From Gammaproteobacteria bacterium (lineage in GTDB: Bacteria; Pseudomonadota; Gammaproteobacteria; Ga0077554; Ga007554): a stretch of DNA of 64,000 nt. Both the position numbers and the translations under genes were made by a program. Every line of letters begins with the position of its first letter. Within the stretch, counting starts at the first letter, position 1. Positions 20,401 through 27,557 of the stretch are shown here, in pieces. The stretch is taken from positions 62,001 through 126,000 of the forward strand of contig JAMPIW010000004.1 in NCBI GenBank assembly GCA_040183005.1, given 5' to 3'. The notes under the pieces were generated by a model. It searched no databases. It was not told where the DNA came from and was given only the letters and a program-made list of their open reading frames with translations.

Positions 20401-20478
20401 CTTCTCCCAGCTCACGATGACGCCTTCGGTCATGGTGTCGGAAAGCTGGGGCATTTTTACTGCATAGGGTTCTGCCAT
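17407..20478 (-). CDS. fused dihydrolipoamide acyltransferase (E2) - dihydrolipoamide dehydrogenase (E3)
   Basis: 1023-residue single protein covering two subunits of a 2-oxoacid (pyruvate) dehydrogenase complex. Domains in order: lipoyl domain 1 (about 1-80, lipoyl lysine 45 in VETDKA), Ala/Pro linker, lipoyl domain 2 (about 128-205), linker, E3/E1-binding domain (ATPYARKLAGALHVNLNTLR, about 265-300), acyltransferase domain (about 320-540, MSSMERAVSQSMTASLTMPT ... TADHRVVNGAETAMY), and from about 550 a full flavoprotein E3 (VVIGGGPGGEDCA, redox pair in GGECLWRGCIPSK, second GIIGGGAIGLEMA, C-terminal HPHPTQTE). The two lipoyl domains are nearly identical, suggesting duplication. The acyltransferase motif HxxxDG reads HRVVNG. 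Starts 3 bp after E1beta. Confidence 0.93.
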   Translation of the reverse strand: MAEPYAVKMPQLSDTMTEGVIVSWEKQIGDKIERGDIVATVETDKAIMDVEVFREGYLSGPLAAVDAVVAVGGAIAYIVATAEGVASTAAPAEQAHVPATAAPQAAVATPTPSAPAASDEPAGVTHVIKMPQLSDTMTEGMVVSWSKAPGDKIERGDIVAQVETDKAIMDVEVFREGYLSGPLAAVDAMVPVGGALAYLVEQAGQVVTGVAAQTTTAASASAAIPVSAAAVSRPVSAPEMAAGALPAPRPDNKHATPYARKLAGALHVNLNTLRGTGAGSVIVADDVLRAQPIERPTEVAAQPAAHILPEVQVPGHGRAMSSMERAVSQSMTASLTMPTFHVTINARPDALIKAAKKKGVSVTVAIAKACALAMKKHPTMNWAYQPVDKLVERDVVDIGMAVSADGGGLVVPVLRHCESRSLEELDASWKDLVARARVRRLKPEEYANPTFMVSNMGMLGVSYFDAIPTPGTAAILAIATAGDQGMPLTITADHRVVNGAETAMYLNTLKQHIEHPEEWIGYVGPAIPEGNWDYDVVVIGGGPGGEDCARDLAEHGIKVAMINDSPFPGGECLWRGCIPSKAWRAAADRIRDRAHDAHLGVEGTTKATLNWEALEKTRRYVLETRGEMALKTDTGVKIKVIQGFAWFESDHRLFVDTSGNNKDPHARAPLGDGSKGEHITFGCAVIATGAPPFVPPIPGADSGLKSGGVLTSDTVWGLTKAPKRLGIIGGGAIGLEMAQIFQDFGTEVVLLEGRDRILFEVEPEIAKNLTAILNDDPRLTVHTSVKIKEIKGAAGDMTVIYEDDQGGAQSLGCEYVLMATGKRPVVGPLKLEAAGVALDGSVIKADARGRTSVPHIFAVGDVIGGYMLAHTAGHQGRVAAANILGEDAKYDQDKDCGVIFTRPEAAFVGLSVEQAKAKGIDAAEVKMPMSIDAKAMITAETQGMIKIVADKASHRIIGVHFLADHADTLIGEAVMMVSGNMTLEQVAHAIHPHPTQTEMFGEMARRLLSRLRRSQKVAGKAGA

Positions 20479-20481
20479 TGT

Positions 20482-21462
20482 TTATTTCCCGAACATCTTC
20501 AGCACGGCGTGGACGATATCCTTGGCGCTGGGGATGGCGGCTTTTTCCAGTTTGTGGTTGTAGGGGATGGGAACATTTTTGGCCGACACGCGCAACGGCG
20601 CGGCATCCAGCTCAAAGAAACATTCTTCGTTGATGATCGCAATCACCTCCGAACCCACGCCAACCGGCGCCTCCGCCTCTTCGGCGATCACAGCGCGGTG
20701 GGTCTTGCTCACCGAAGCCTTGATCCCGGCGCGGTCGAGCGGGCTGAGGGTGAAGAGATCCACCACCTCGCAGTCGATGCCATGATGGGTGGCAAGGAAC
20801 TCCGCCGCCTCCAGGCACCAGTGAACCGAGATATTGTAGCCAAACAGCGTTACGTCGCGGCCTGGGCGGGCGACTTCGGAGCCTTCCAGCGGATGGAAGT
20901 AATCGCCGTCCGGCACCTCGCCCTTCATGTTATACATCAACTCGTGTTCGTTGATGAACACCGGGTCGTTGCAGCGTATCGCGGCCTTGAGCATGCCGTA
21001 GGCCTGCTTCGGGGTGGAGGGCGTCACCACGCGCAGACCGGCGATGCCCATGAAGACCTTCTCCATGCGCGCCGAATGCTGCGCACCCAGCTGGTGGGCC
21101 GTGCCGCCCGGCGAACGGATTACCACTGGCGCGGTGAGCTGACCGCCCGACATGTAACGCACTTTGGCGGCGGAATTGAAGATCTGATCCATCGCCAGCC
21201 AGGCGAAGTTGACCGACATGATCTCGATAACGGGCCGCACGCCAATGAACGAAGCGCCGATGGCAAGGCCGGTGAAGCCGTTTTCCGAGATCGGAGTGTC
21301 GATCACCCGTTCCGCGCCGTATTTGTCATACAGGCCTTTGGTGGCCTTGTAGGTGCCGCCCGCCACACCAACATCCTCACCCATCACGATCACCAGCGGA
21401 TCGCGCGTCATCTCTTCATCCTGGGCGCGCTGCAGCGCTTCCCAATACATCATAACGGCCAT
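20482..21462 (-). CDS. pdhB: pyruvate dehydrogenase E1 component, beta subunit
   Basis: 326 residues. With the alpha subunit it forms the thiamine-diphosphate E1 that decarboxylates pyruvate and acylates the lipoyl arm. Seen: VIVMGEDVGVAGGTYKATKG, the ERVIDTPISENGFTGLAIGA block with the TPP-activating Glu, MSGGQLTAPVVIRSPGG, and a C-terminal transketolase domain (VVDLFTLSPLDRAGI ... HRAVIAEE). Start ATG 21462 overlaps the alpha stop by one base (TAATG), indicating translational coupling. A branched-chain 2-oxoacid substrate is an alternative, but pyruvate is the simplest reading. Confidence 0.92.
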   Translation of the reverse strand: MAVMMYWEALQRAQDEEMTRDPLVIVMGEDVGVAGGTYKATKGLYDKYGAERVIDTPISENGFTGLAIGASFIGVRPVIEIMSVNFAWLAMDQIFNSAAKVRYMSGGQLTAPVVIRSPGGTAHQLGAQHSARMEKVFMGIAGLRVVTPSTPKQAYGMLKAAIRCNDPVFINEHELMYNMKGEVPDGDYFHPLEGSEVARPGRDVTLFGYNISVHWCLEAAEFLATHHGIDCEVVDLFTLSPLDRAGIKASVSKTHRAVIAEEAEAPVGVGSEVIAIINEECFFELDAAPLRVSAKNVPIPYNHKLEKAAIPSAKDIVHAVLKMFGK

Positions 21463-22454
21463 TAGCGTACCCCCCCGCGGACATAAGGATCGTTGTCCGC
21501 CAGCACATATTTTTCTAGTTCATTCACCGAAGGTTCCGGTGATTCTTCTGCAAACTTGATGATCTCGCTTTCGATTTGGTGAAGGATTTCGGTATCCATC
21601 GTCTTGTAATCATCGAGACTGATCTCACCTGCATCGACCAGCCGATCGCGCAGCATGATGATGGGATCGCGCTTGCCCCACATGCGCTCCTCGTCCTTGG
21701 CACGGTAGGCGTTGGAGTCGGACATCGAGTGACCACGGTAGCGGTAGGTCATTAACTCCAGGAAATACGGCCCTTTGCCGGAACGCACGTGTTCGACAGC
21801 GGTCTTGGCGGCCTGATACACCACCTCCACATCCTGCCCGTCCACCTGTACGGCGGGAATGTCATAACCGCACACCCGCTTGTACTGATCGACCACCGCC
21901 GTAGAACGGTCGATGCGCGTGCCGATACCGTAAAGGTTGTTTTCGCACACGTACAGCACCGGCAGATTCCACACCTTGGCCATGTTCAGCGACTCGTGGA
22001 AGGTGCCCTGATTGTTCGCGGCATCCCCCAGGAAGCAGATGGAAATCGCGTCCGAACCCTTCATCTTGAGGCCCTTGGCGATGCCTGCCGCAAGCGGGAA
22101 AGGCCCGCCCACCAGCGCGTAGCCGCCCATGAAATGGTGCTCCACGTCGAAGATGTGCATGGAGCCGCCGCGCCCCTTGCTGGAGCCGGTCTCCTTGCCA
22201 TAAAGCTCAGCCATCACGGCCTTGGGATCGGCGCCGCACTTGATGGCATGGATGTGGTCGCGATAGCCGGTGATCACGTAATCATGACCGGGCCGCGCGG
22301 CTTCCATCACACCCTGGGCGCACGCCTCCTGTCCGGGATAAAGGTGGAGAAAACCACCGATCTTACGTTCCACATAGGCTTCATAGCAGCGCTCCTCGAA
22401 GCGGCGCGCGAAAAGCATCTCGCGCAGCACCCGTTTTTTGTCAGCGGGGGTCAT
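21462..22454 (-). CDS. pdhA: pyruvate dehydrogenase E1 component, alpha subunit
   Basis: 330 residues. Seen: MLFARRFEERCYEAYVERKI, GFLHLYPGQEACAQG, YRDHIHAIKCGADPKAVMAE, the SSKGRGGSMHIFD segment, the TPP/Mg motif as FLGDAANNQGTFHESLN and CENNLYGIGTRIDRS, and YRYRGHSMSDSN. The TPP motif has GDA where GDG is usual, while the distal NN is kept. Start ATG 22454 has an excellent ribosome site (AAGGAGTCCC). First gene of the E1alpha-E1beta-E2/E3 operon; divergent from the aminopeptidase gene with only about 25 bp between starts, so the two promoters must overlap the coding ends. Confidence 0.93.
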   Translation of the reverse strand: MTPADKKRVLREMLFARRFEERCYEAYVERKIGGFLHLYPGQEACAQGVMEAARPGHDYVITGYRDHIHAIKCGADPKAVMAELYGKETGSSKGRGGSMHIFDVEHHFMGGYALVGGPFPLAAGIAKGLKMKGSDAISICFLGDAANNQGTFHESLNMAKVWNLPVLYVCENNLYGIGTRIDRSTAVVDQYKRVCGYDIPAVQVDGQDVEVVYQAAKTAVEHVRSGKGPYFLELMTYRYRGHSMSDSNAYRAKDEERMWGKRDPIIMLRDRLVDAGEISLDDYKTMDTEILHQIESEIIKFAEESPEPSVNELEKYVLADNDPYVRGGVR

Positions 22455-22479
22455 GGGACTCCTTTTACAGTACCTGAAA

Positions 22480-24069
22480 ATGAATAAGCACGATATGATC
22501 AGTGTTTTGGCGCATCAGGTCAAGGAAAGCCATGACTTTTTAAAGGGGTTATCAGTGACAAAAATCAACATAAAACAACATAAAGGCCTGCCGGATGAGG
22601 TTCGCCTCGACAATTCAGGCAATCTGATAATTGTATTGCCCGACATAAAAGGTGCGTGGCCGCTGTTTCCCCATGCCGACGTGCTTGAGCAGCGCTGGAC
22701 GCGCGGCAAGGAGAAAGATGACACCTCGCCGCTGACCACGGACCTGCCCAACGCGGCAGGCACGCGCGTGACACTGGCGCGCATCAAGCCGGAAATCTCC
22801 CCTTTCGATCTGTTGACGTTGGCGCGCAAGCTATGCGGCACTCATTTTGAGCAAAACCCGGCGGAAATATCCTTGCTTATGCCGGGATTGGAGGACGCGC
22901 TGGCCGCGCGCGTCGCCGAGGCGATGGTTGCAGCACTGCTTGCGGGCAACCACGCCATGCCCTCGCTAAAAAGCAAACCCGCCCCGGACAAGCGGCTCAC
23001 TGCCTTCCATATCCACGGCATCAGCGGCAAACTCGATTTCTCGCGTACCCTGGCCACCGCCGAGGGCAACAACCTGGCACGCTACCTCACCGCACTGCCG
23101 CCCAACCAACTAACCCCGGCACATTACCTTGAACGCGTCACCGCGCTGGCGGAGGAGAATGGTTGGAACATCCACCTCTTCGACACCAAGACCCTGCGCC
23201 GCCAAGGCGCCGGGGCGTTTCTCGCCGTTGCTCAGGGTAGCGCCGATGACGATGCCTGCATCGTGCAGTTGTGCTACTCGCCCAAAAACCGTGGCGTCAA
23301 CACAAAGCGGGGGTCTGAAAAAGCCACCAAAAAAAGACTCGCCCTGATCGGCAAAGGCATCTGCTACGACACCGGCGGCAACAACCTCAAGCCCGCCAAG
23401 AGCATGTTCGGCATGCACGAAGACATGGAAGGCAGCGCCGTGGCGCTCGGCACCCTGCTGGCGCTGACACGGCTCAAGGCGGATTTTTCCGTGCATTGCT
23501 GGTTGGCGCTGGCGCAAAACCACATCGGCCCCAAGGCCTACAAACAGAATGACGTGGTCAGCGCCAGCAACGGCACCACCATCGAAGTGGTACACACCGA
23601 CGCCGAAGGCCGCATGATACTCGCCGACACCCTGGCGATGGCTAGCGCCGAACACCCCAACCTTATCATCGACTACGCCACCCTCACCGGCGCCTGCGTC
23701 TACGCCCTGGGCACACGCTACAGCGGCGCATTCACCAACCGTCCCGCACTGATCCCGGACATCATCGAAGCCGGACGCCAAAGCGGCGAGCGCGTCTGGC
23801 CCTTTCCCACCGATGCCGATTATGACAAAGAGCTGGAGAGCGATATCGCCGACATCAAGCAATGCACCCTCACCGGCGAAGCCGACCACATCCTCGCCGC
23901 ACGCTTCCTGAGCCGTTTCGTCAGGGACGACACCCCCTGGCTGCACATCGACCTCGCGGCGGGGAATAGCAAAGGCGGCCTGGCGCATATCCCTACCGAT
24001 ATCACCGGGTTTGGGGTGAGGTTTACGCTGGATTTGTTGCTGGATAAGGGAGTGATGGGGAAGGGGTGA
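22480..24069 (+). CDS. M17 leucyl aminopeptidase family protein
   Basis: About 529-residue cytosolic metallo-aminopeptidase (M17, PepA/PepB type) releasing N-terminal amino acids. Seen: N-terminal alpha/beta domain, NNLARYLTALPPNQLTP, catalytic domain with IGKGICYDTGGNNLKPAKSM (metal ligands Lys and Asp), MHEDMEGSAVALGTLLAL, the M17 signature VHTDAEGRMILADTL, IDYATLTGACVYALG, and the C-terminal DIKQCTLTGEADHILAARFL. Signature residues differ slightly from canonical NTDAEGR. Start uncertain: the frame extends to 22438 inside the pdhA start region; ATG 22480 is chosen, ATG 22495 is possible. No strong ribosome site. Confidence 0.88.
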   Translation: MNKHDMISVLAHQVKESHDFLKGLSVTKINIKQHKGLPDEVRLDNSGNLIIVLPDIKGAWPLFPHADVLEQRWTRGKEKDDTSPLTTDLPNAAGTRVTLARIKPEISPFDLLTLARKLCGTHFEQNPAEISLLMPGLEDALAARVAEAMVAALLAGNHAMPSLKSKPAPDKRLTAFHIHGISGKLDFSRTLATAEGNNLARYLTALPPNQLTPAHYLERVTALAEENGWNIHLFDTKTLRRQGAGAFLAVAQGSADDDACIVQLCYSPKNRGVNTKRGSEKATKKRLALIGKGICYDTGGNNLKPAKSMFGMHEDMEGSAVALGTLLALTRLKADFSVHCWLALAQNHIGPKAYKQNDVVSASNGTTIEVVHTDAEGRMILADTLAMASAEHPNLIIDYATLTGACVYALGTRYSGAFTNRPALIPDIIEAGRQSGERVWPFPTDADYDKELESDIADIKQCTLTGEADHILAARFLSRFVRDDTPWLHIDLAAGNSKGGLAHIPTDITGFGVRFTLDLLLDKGVMGKG

Positions 24070-24331
24070 GGCTAGCAGCTAACTTGTCGGCATGATTGAC
24101 CTGAAAAGCAGGCCAGGGATTTTCAGGCGACTCATGTTCGTTTTCAGGTTGAATATGGTCGCTACACCGCGCGTATACGTATAATACACGTCTCAAAAAT
24201 GTACCAACAACCAGTAAACAACATTGCCCCACCCGTAAAGGGCGCAATGCTTCATTGTCACCCATTGTCCCCTTCACGGGGATTCACGGTGATCACGGGG
24301 AAACAGGCCTGATTTTTCAAGGAACTCGCAA
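24070..24331. promoter_or_regulatory. intergenic region upstream of ridA with small hairpin
   Basis: No gene seen. Contains TATAAT at 24180-24185 without a good -35, and a short hairpin TCCCC-TTCAC-GGGGA at 24268-24282. A related GTCCCC/GGGGAC hairpin lies after ridA, so the gene is bracketed by similar palindromes. Confidence 0.35.
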
Positions 24332-24742
24332 ATGAATTCACCACCCACAGACCCGCACGCAAAACAAATCATCCAGACCAGTAAAGCGCCCCTGGCCATC
24401 GGCACCTATTCCCAGGCCGTCAAAGTGGGGGGCACAGTCTACCTCTCCGGGCAGATCCCGCTGGTGCCGGAAACCATGGAGATGGTGCAGGGCGACATCG
24501 AAGCACAGATCCGCCGCGTGTTCGACAACCTCCAGGCCGTTGCCGAGGCCGCCGATGGCAGCCTGGCGGATGTGGTTAAATTGAACGTATTCCTTACCGA
24601 TCTTGCCCACTTCCCGGTGGTCAATCAGGTGATGGCGAGCTATTTCCAGGAACCGTACCCCGCCCGTGCCGCTATCGGCGTGGCGGCTTTGCCCAGGGGC
24701 GCTGCGGTGGAGATGGATGGGGTAATGGTGCTTGGCGCCTGA
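24332..24742 (+). CDS. ridA: RidA family enamine/imine deaminase
   Basis: 136-residue RidA/YjgF/Rid protein; the family hydrolyses reactive enamine/imine intermediates (such as 2-aminoacrylate) formed by PLP enzymes. Seen: [56 protein letters not shown] and the active-site arginine in [20 protein letters not shown]. The N-terminus is about 8 residues longer than E. coli RidA. Start ATG 24332, with AAGGAA upstream. In many gammaproteobacteria ridA follows spoT; here it is separate. Confidence 0.92.
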   Translation: MNSPPTDPHAKQIIQTSKAPLAIGTYSQAVKVGGTVYLSGQIPLVPETMEMVQGDIEAQIRRVFDNLQAVAEAADGSLADVVKLNVFLTDLAHFPVVNQVMASYFQEPYPARAAIGVAALPRGAAVEMDGVMVLGA

Positions 24743-24785
24743 CGGCTGACGTATCCCGTAAAATAAGGACGCAGAGCAAAAACAA

Positions 24786-24813
24786 TGTCCCCGTGATGGG
24801 GTAATGGGGGACA
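24786..24813. terminator. hairpin after ridA
   Basis: Inverted repeat TGTCCCC (24786-24792) and GGGGACA (24807-24813), 44 bp after the ridA stop. No T-tract on the plus strand, so a weak terminator candidate. Confidence 0.35.
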
Positions 24814-24873
24814 CAGCAGAACTAGCAACTACCGCCGCACAACAATCTTAAAAACGGCGATTGGAATTCAGGG

Positions 24874-24879
24874 TATAAT
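24874..24879 (+). promoter_or_regulatory. candidate -10 box for rph
   Basis: TATAAT 45 bp upstream of the rph ATG, in a run that includes the 19-mer shared with the hrpA upstream region. No convincing -35 at 16-18 bp. Confidence 0.35.
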
Positions 24880-24918
24880 CCGCCGTTATTTTTCCATTCC
24901 ATTAAGAAGGTTGAACAC

Positions 24919-25635
24919 ATGCGCCCCAGCGGTCGAGCTCAAGACGAATTACGTCCTATTACACTGACCCGCCGCTATACCAAGCACGCCGAAGGCTCGG
25001 TACTGGTGGAGTTCGGCGACACGAAGGTCATATGCAACGCCACTGTGGAAGAGAAGACCCCGCGCTTCCTGAAAGGTACCGGCAAGGGCTGGGTAACGGC
25101 GGAATACGGCATGTTGCCGCGCTCCACCGGTCAGCGCATGGGCCGCGAGGCGGCGCAGGGCAAGCAGGGCGGCCGTACTATGGAAATTCAGCGCCTTATC
25201 GGGCGCTCGTTGCGCGCCGTGGTGAACATGGAGGCGCTGGGCGAGCGCACCATTACCGTAGATTGCGATGTTATCCAGGCGGATGGTGGTACACGTACCG
25301 CCTCGATCACCGGCGGCTACGTCGCCCTGGTTGACGCCATTACTCATTTGCGCAAACGTAACCTCATCAAAGGCAACCCTATCCACGGCTTTATCGCCTC
25401 CGTGTCGGTGGGCATTTACCAGGGACTCCCGGTGCTGGATCTCGATTACAAAGAGGATTCCGAAGCCGAGACCGACATGAATGTCATCATGAACGAAGCG
25501 GGCGCTTTTGTTGAAATCCAGGGCACTGCCGAAGGCCATGCCTTCCGCATGGACGAGCTGCTTGCCATGATCGAACTGGCCAAAACCGGCATCAGCGATC
25601 TGATCAAAAAACAACAGGCCGTCTTGCAGGCCTAA
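24919..25635 (+). CDS. rph: ribonuclease PH
   Basis: 238-residue phosphorolytic 3'-5' exoribonuclease that trims tRNA 3' ends. Seen: [80 protein letters not shown], the phosphate-binding DADGGTR equivalent [20 protein letters not shown], and the acidic pair in [16 protein letters not shown]. Full family length. Followed at 15 bp by rdgB, a conserved rph-rdgB pair, likely co-transcribed. Confidence 0.97.
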   Translation: MRPSGRAQDELRPITLTRRYTKHAEGSVLVEFGDTKVICNATVEEKTPRFLKGTGKGWVTAEYGMLPRSTGQRMGREAAQGKQGGRTMEIQRLIGRSLRAVVNMEALGERTITVDCDVIQADGGTRTASITGGYVALVDAITHLRKRNLIKGNPIHGFIASVSVGIYQGLPVLDLDYKEDSEAETDMNVIMNEAGAFVEIQGTAEGHAFRMDELLAMIELAKTGISDLIKKQQAVLQA

Positions 25636-25650
25636 CCACGGAGCGTACAC

Positions 25651-26238
25651 ATGAAGCGCATTGTGCTGGCCAGCAACAACGCAGGCAAGGCCCGTGAAAT
25701 CAGTGAAATGCTGGAGGGGCTGCACATCGAAGTGTTGCCCCAGTCGGCGTTCGGTGTGCCGGAAATAGAAGAGACGGGTCTGACCTTCGTGGAGAACGCC
25801 ATCCTCAAAGCGCGCAACGCGGCACAGTACACCGGCCTACCTGCGATCGCCGATGATTCGGGGCTGGAGGTGGACGCTCTCGATGGCGCGCCCGGCATCT
25901 ACTCGGCGCGATATGCAGGGCCGGGCGCCGATGACCGCGCCAATCTGGAAAAGCTGCTGGCCGACCTTGCCGATGTCCCGGAGCCGCAGCGGTCAGCGCG
26001 TTTCCAATGCTTCATGGTTTACATGCGGCACGCCCTCGACCCCACTCCGATCATCTGCCAGGGCACTTGGGAAGGAAGCATTCTGTTCGCACCGCGCGGC
26101 ACCCATGGTTTTGGTTACGATCCGGTGTTCCTCGTGCCACGGCGGAATTGCTCCGGTGCGGAGCTTGCGCCAGAGGTGAAAAACCGCTTAAGCCACCGCG
26201 GTCAAGCCCTGCGTCAACTGCTCAGCGCACTAACCTGA
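25651..26238 (+). CDS. rdgB: non-canonical purine NTP pyrophosphatase (RdgB/HAM1)
   Basis: 195-residue enzyme that hydrolyses dITP, ITP and XTP to monophosphates, keeping deaminated purines out of DNA. Seen: MKRIVLASNNAGKAREISEM (SNN-K phosphate site), EETGLTFVENAILKARNAAQ, the AIADDSGLEVDALDGAPGIY motif with SARYAGPGADD, GTWEGSILFAPRGTHGFGYD and a C-terminal LSHRGQALRQLL. Follows rph; in many relatives hemW comes next, but here a minus-strand PBP7-type gene lies between. Confidence 0.96.
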   Translation: MKRIVLASNNAGKAREISEMLEGLHIEVLPQSAFGVPEIEETGLTFVENAILKARNAAQYTGLPAIADDSGLEVDALDGAPGIYSARYAGPGADDRANLEKLLADLADVPEPQRSARFQCFMVYMRHALDPTPIICQGTWEGSILFAPRGTHGFGYDPVFLVPRRNCSGAELAPEVKNRLSHRGQALRQLLSALT

Positions 26239-26264
26239 AAACAGTGTAAAGATCCAGCAGGCTG

Positions 26265-27311
26265 TCAGCCAAGCTTCGCTGTCCTGCTTGATGCGCGCAG
26301 CGCCTTGGTTTCTATCCATTTCTTCAGGCGATTGGCATCGCCAATACGTGCATAGGTACCCTGTGAATCGAGCAGCACGATAATCACCGGTTGCTGCGCT
26401 ATCCGTGCCTGCATCACCAGGCAGCGCCCCGCTTCGTTTATATACCCCGTTTTGCTCAGGCCAATATCCCAGTTGTCGTTCTTTATCAGGGCATTGGTGT
26501 TTCTGAAATGCACGGGCAGAGAGTGTTCGTTGAGCGCTACGTCGTAGGATTCGGAGGTGCTGAAGCGGCGGATCAGCGGATACTGGTAAGAGGCCTTGAC
26601 CATTTTGACCAGATCCTGAGCGGTGGCGCTGTTCTCGGCATGTAACCCGGTGGGGTCGATAAAGTGGCCTTGTGTCATCCCGATCTCACGCGCCTTGCGG
26701 TTCATGGCCTCGACAAATGCACGGCGACCGCCAGGATAGGCACGTGAAAGCGCGGAAGCGGCGCGGTTTTCCGAGGACATCAGCGCCAGATGCAACATGT
26801 CTTCACGGCTGAGTATGGAGCCAACGGGCAATCTGGAGCTCGATCCCCGCAGCATATCGACATCATCCTGGGTGATCATAAGCGGTTCACTCAAAGGCAG
26901 ATTCGCGTCAAGAACAACCATCGCCGTCATTAGCTTGGTCAGCGAGGCAATTGGGCTTCTTATATCAGAGTGCTTTGCGTAAATTGTTTGCTCGTTGTCC
27001 TGACTGACCACCAATACCATGGACGACATTACCACCAGCCTCCCGTCATCACTGCGCGCTACCGCATATCTGCGCGGTGTTACTTTCCGCGCATGCGTGG
27101 TGCGCGTGACATGTCTGACGCTAGACTTGGCGTGACGGACACGCTGACGTTTTACGGCTTTAACTGCCGCTTTTTTGACGACGGATTTATGCACCGTTGC
27201 AACAACGGCAGCCTTTTTTCCATGGGCATGTTTGTTTGCGGCGGCCTCACCCGCCACAGAGAACGCGGATGCGCAGATCAACGCGACGGCAACCAACCAT
27301 TTAGTAAACAT
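26265..27311 (-). CDS. pbpG: D-alanyl-D-alanine endopeptidase, PBP7/PbpG type
   Basis: 348-residue exported S11 peptidase that cleaves D-Ala cross-links in peptidoglycan. Seen: signal peptide (MFTKWLVAVALICASAFSVA), a Lys/Arg/His/Ala-rich segment from about 25 to 85 that is low-complexity and longer than usual, then the penicillin-binding fold: SxxK as SPIASLTKLMTAMVVLD, SxN as ALMSSENRAASALSRAYPGG, and KTG as IGLSKTGYINEAG. The basic linker may bind the cell wall. Start ATG 27311. Opposite strand to rdgB and hemW, a local insertion in an otherwise usual gene order. Confidence 0.9.
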   Translation of the reverse strand: MFTKWLVAVALICASAFSVAGEAAANKHAHGKKAAVVATVHKSVVKKAAVKAVKRQRVRHAKSSVRHVTRTTHARKVTPRRYAVARSDDGRLVVMSSMVLVVSQDNEQTIYAKHSDIRSPIASLTKLMTAMVVLDANLPLSEPLMITQDDVDMLRGSSSRLPVGSILSREDMLHLALMSSENRAASALSRAYPGGRRAFVEAMNRKAREIGMTQGHFIDPTGLHAENSATAQDLVKMVKASYQYPLIRRFSTSESYDVALNEHSLPVHFRNTNALIKNDNWDIGLSKTGYINEAGRCLVMQARIAQQPVIIVLLDSQGTYARIGDANRLKKWIETKALRASSRTAKLG

Positions 27312-27493
27312 AACCTGATACCCCTTGAATCCGCTGGCGCGTCAGTGCCGGAACCTGCGAAAATACCTCGCAAGTCGCGCCTAAACACATCAAAAATCGA
27401 ATATTAAACTAATCTTAGTCCTACCTGGCAAGTCGCGCAATATACGCGCCTAACGAAATCAAAACAACATTCCCGTCCATTTACCTGGCTTGC

Positions 27494-27499
27494 TACAAT
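27494..27499 (+). promoter_or_regulatory. candidate -10 box for hemW
   Basis: TACAAT in the 246-bp pbpG-hemW divergent region, 58 bp before the hemW ATG. The same region holds two pairs of direct repeats: 27364-27380 with 27422-27438, and CCTTGAATTCAG at 27501-27512 and 27514-27525. Confidence 0.35.
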
Positions 27500-27557
27500 C
27501 CCTTGAATTCAGACCTTGAATTCAGCCGCTCCATTCCTCATTCATACTTGGATTGCC

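Noticed and set aside
20167-21465. 432-codon plus-strand open frame over the pdh genes, and similar long frames at 31973-33055, 4704-5747 and 48545-49471
   Set aside because: They are antisense to well-supported genes, are rich in His/Gln/Arg/Ala as expected of GC-rich shadow frames, and show no family motifs.
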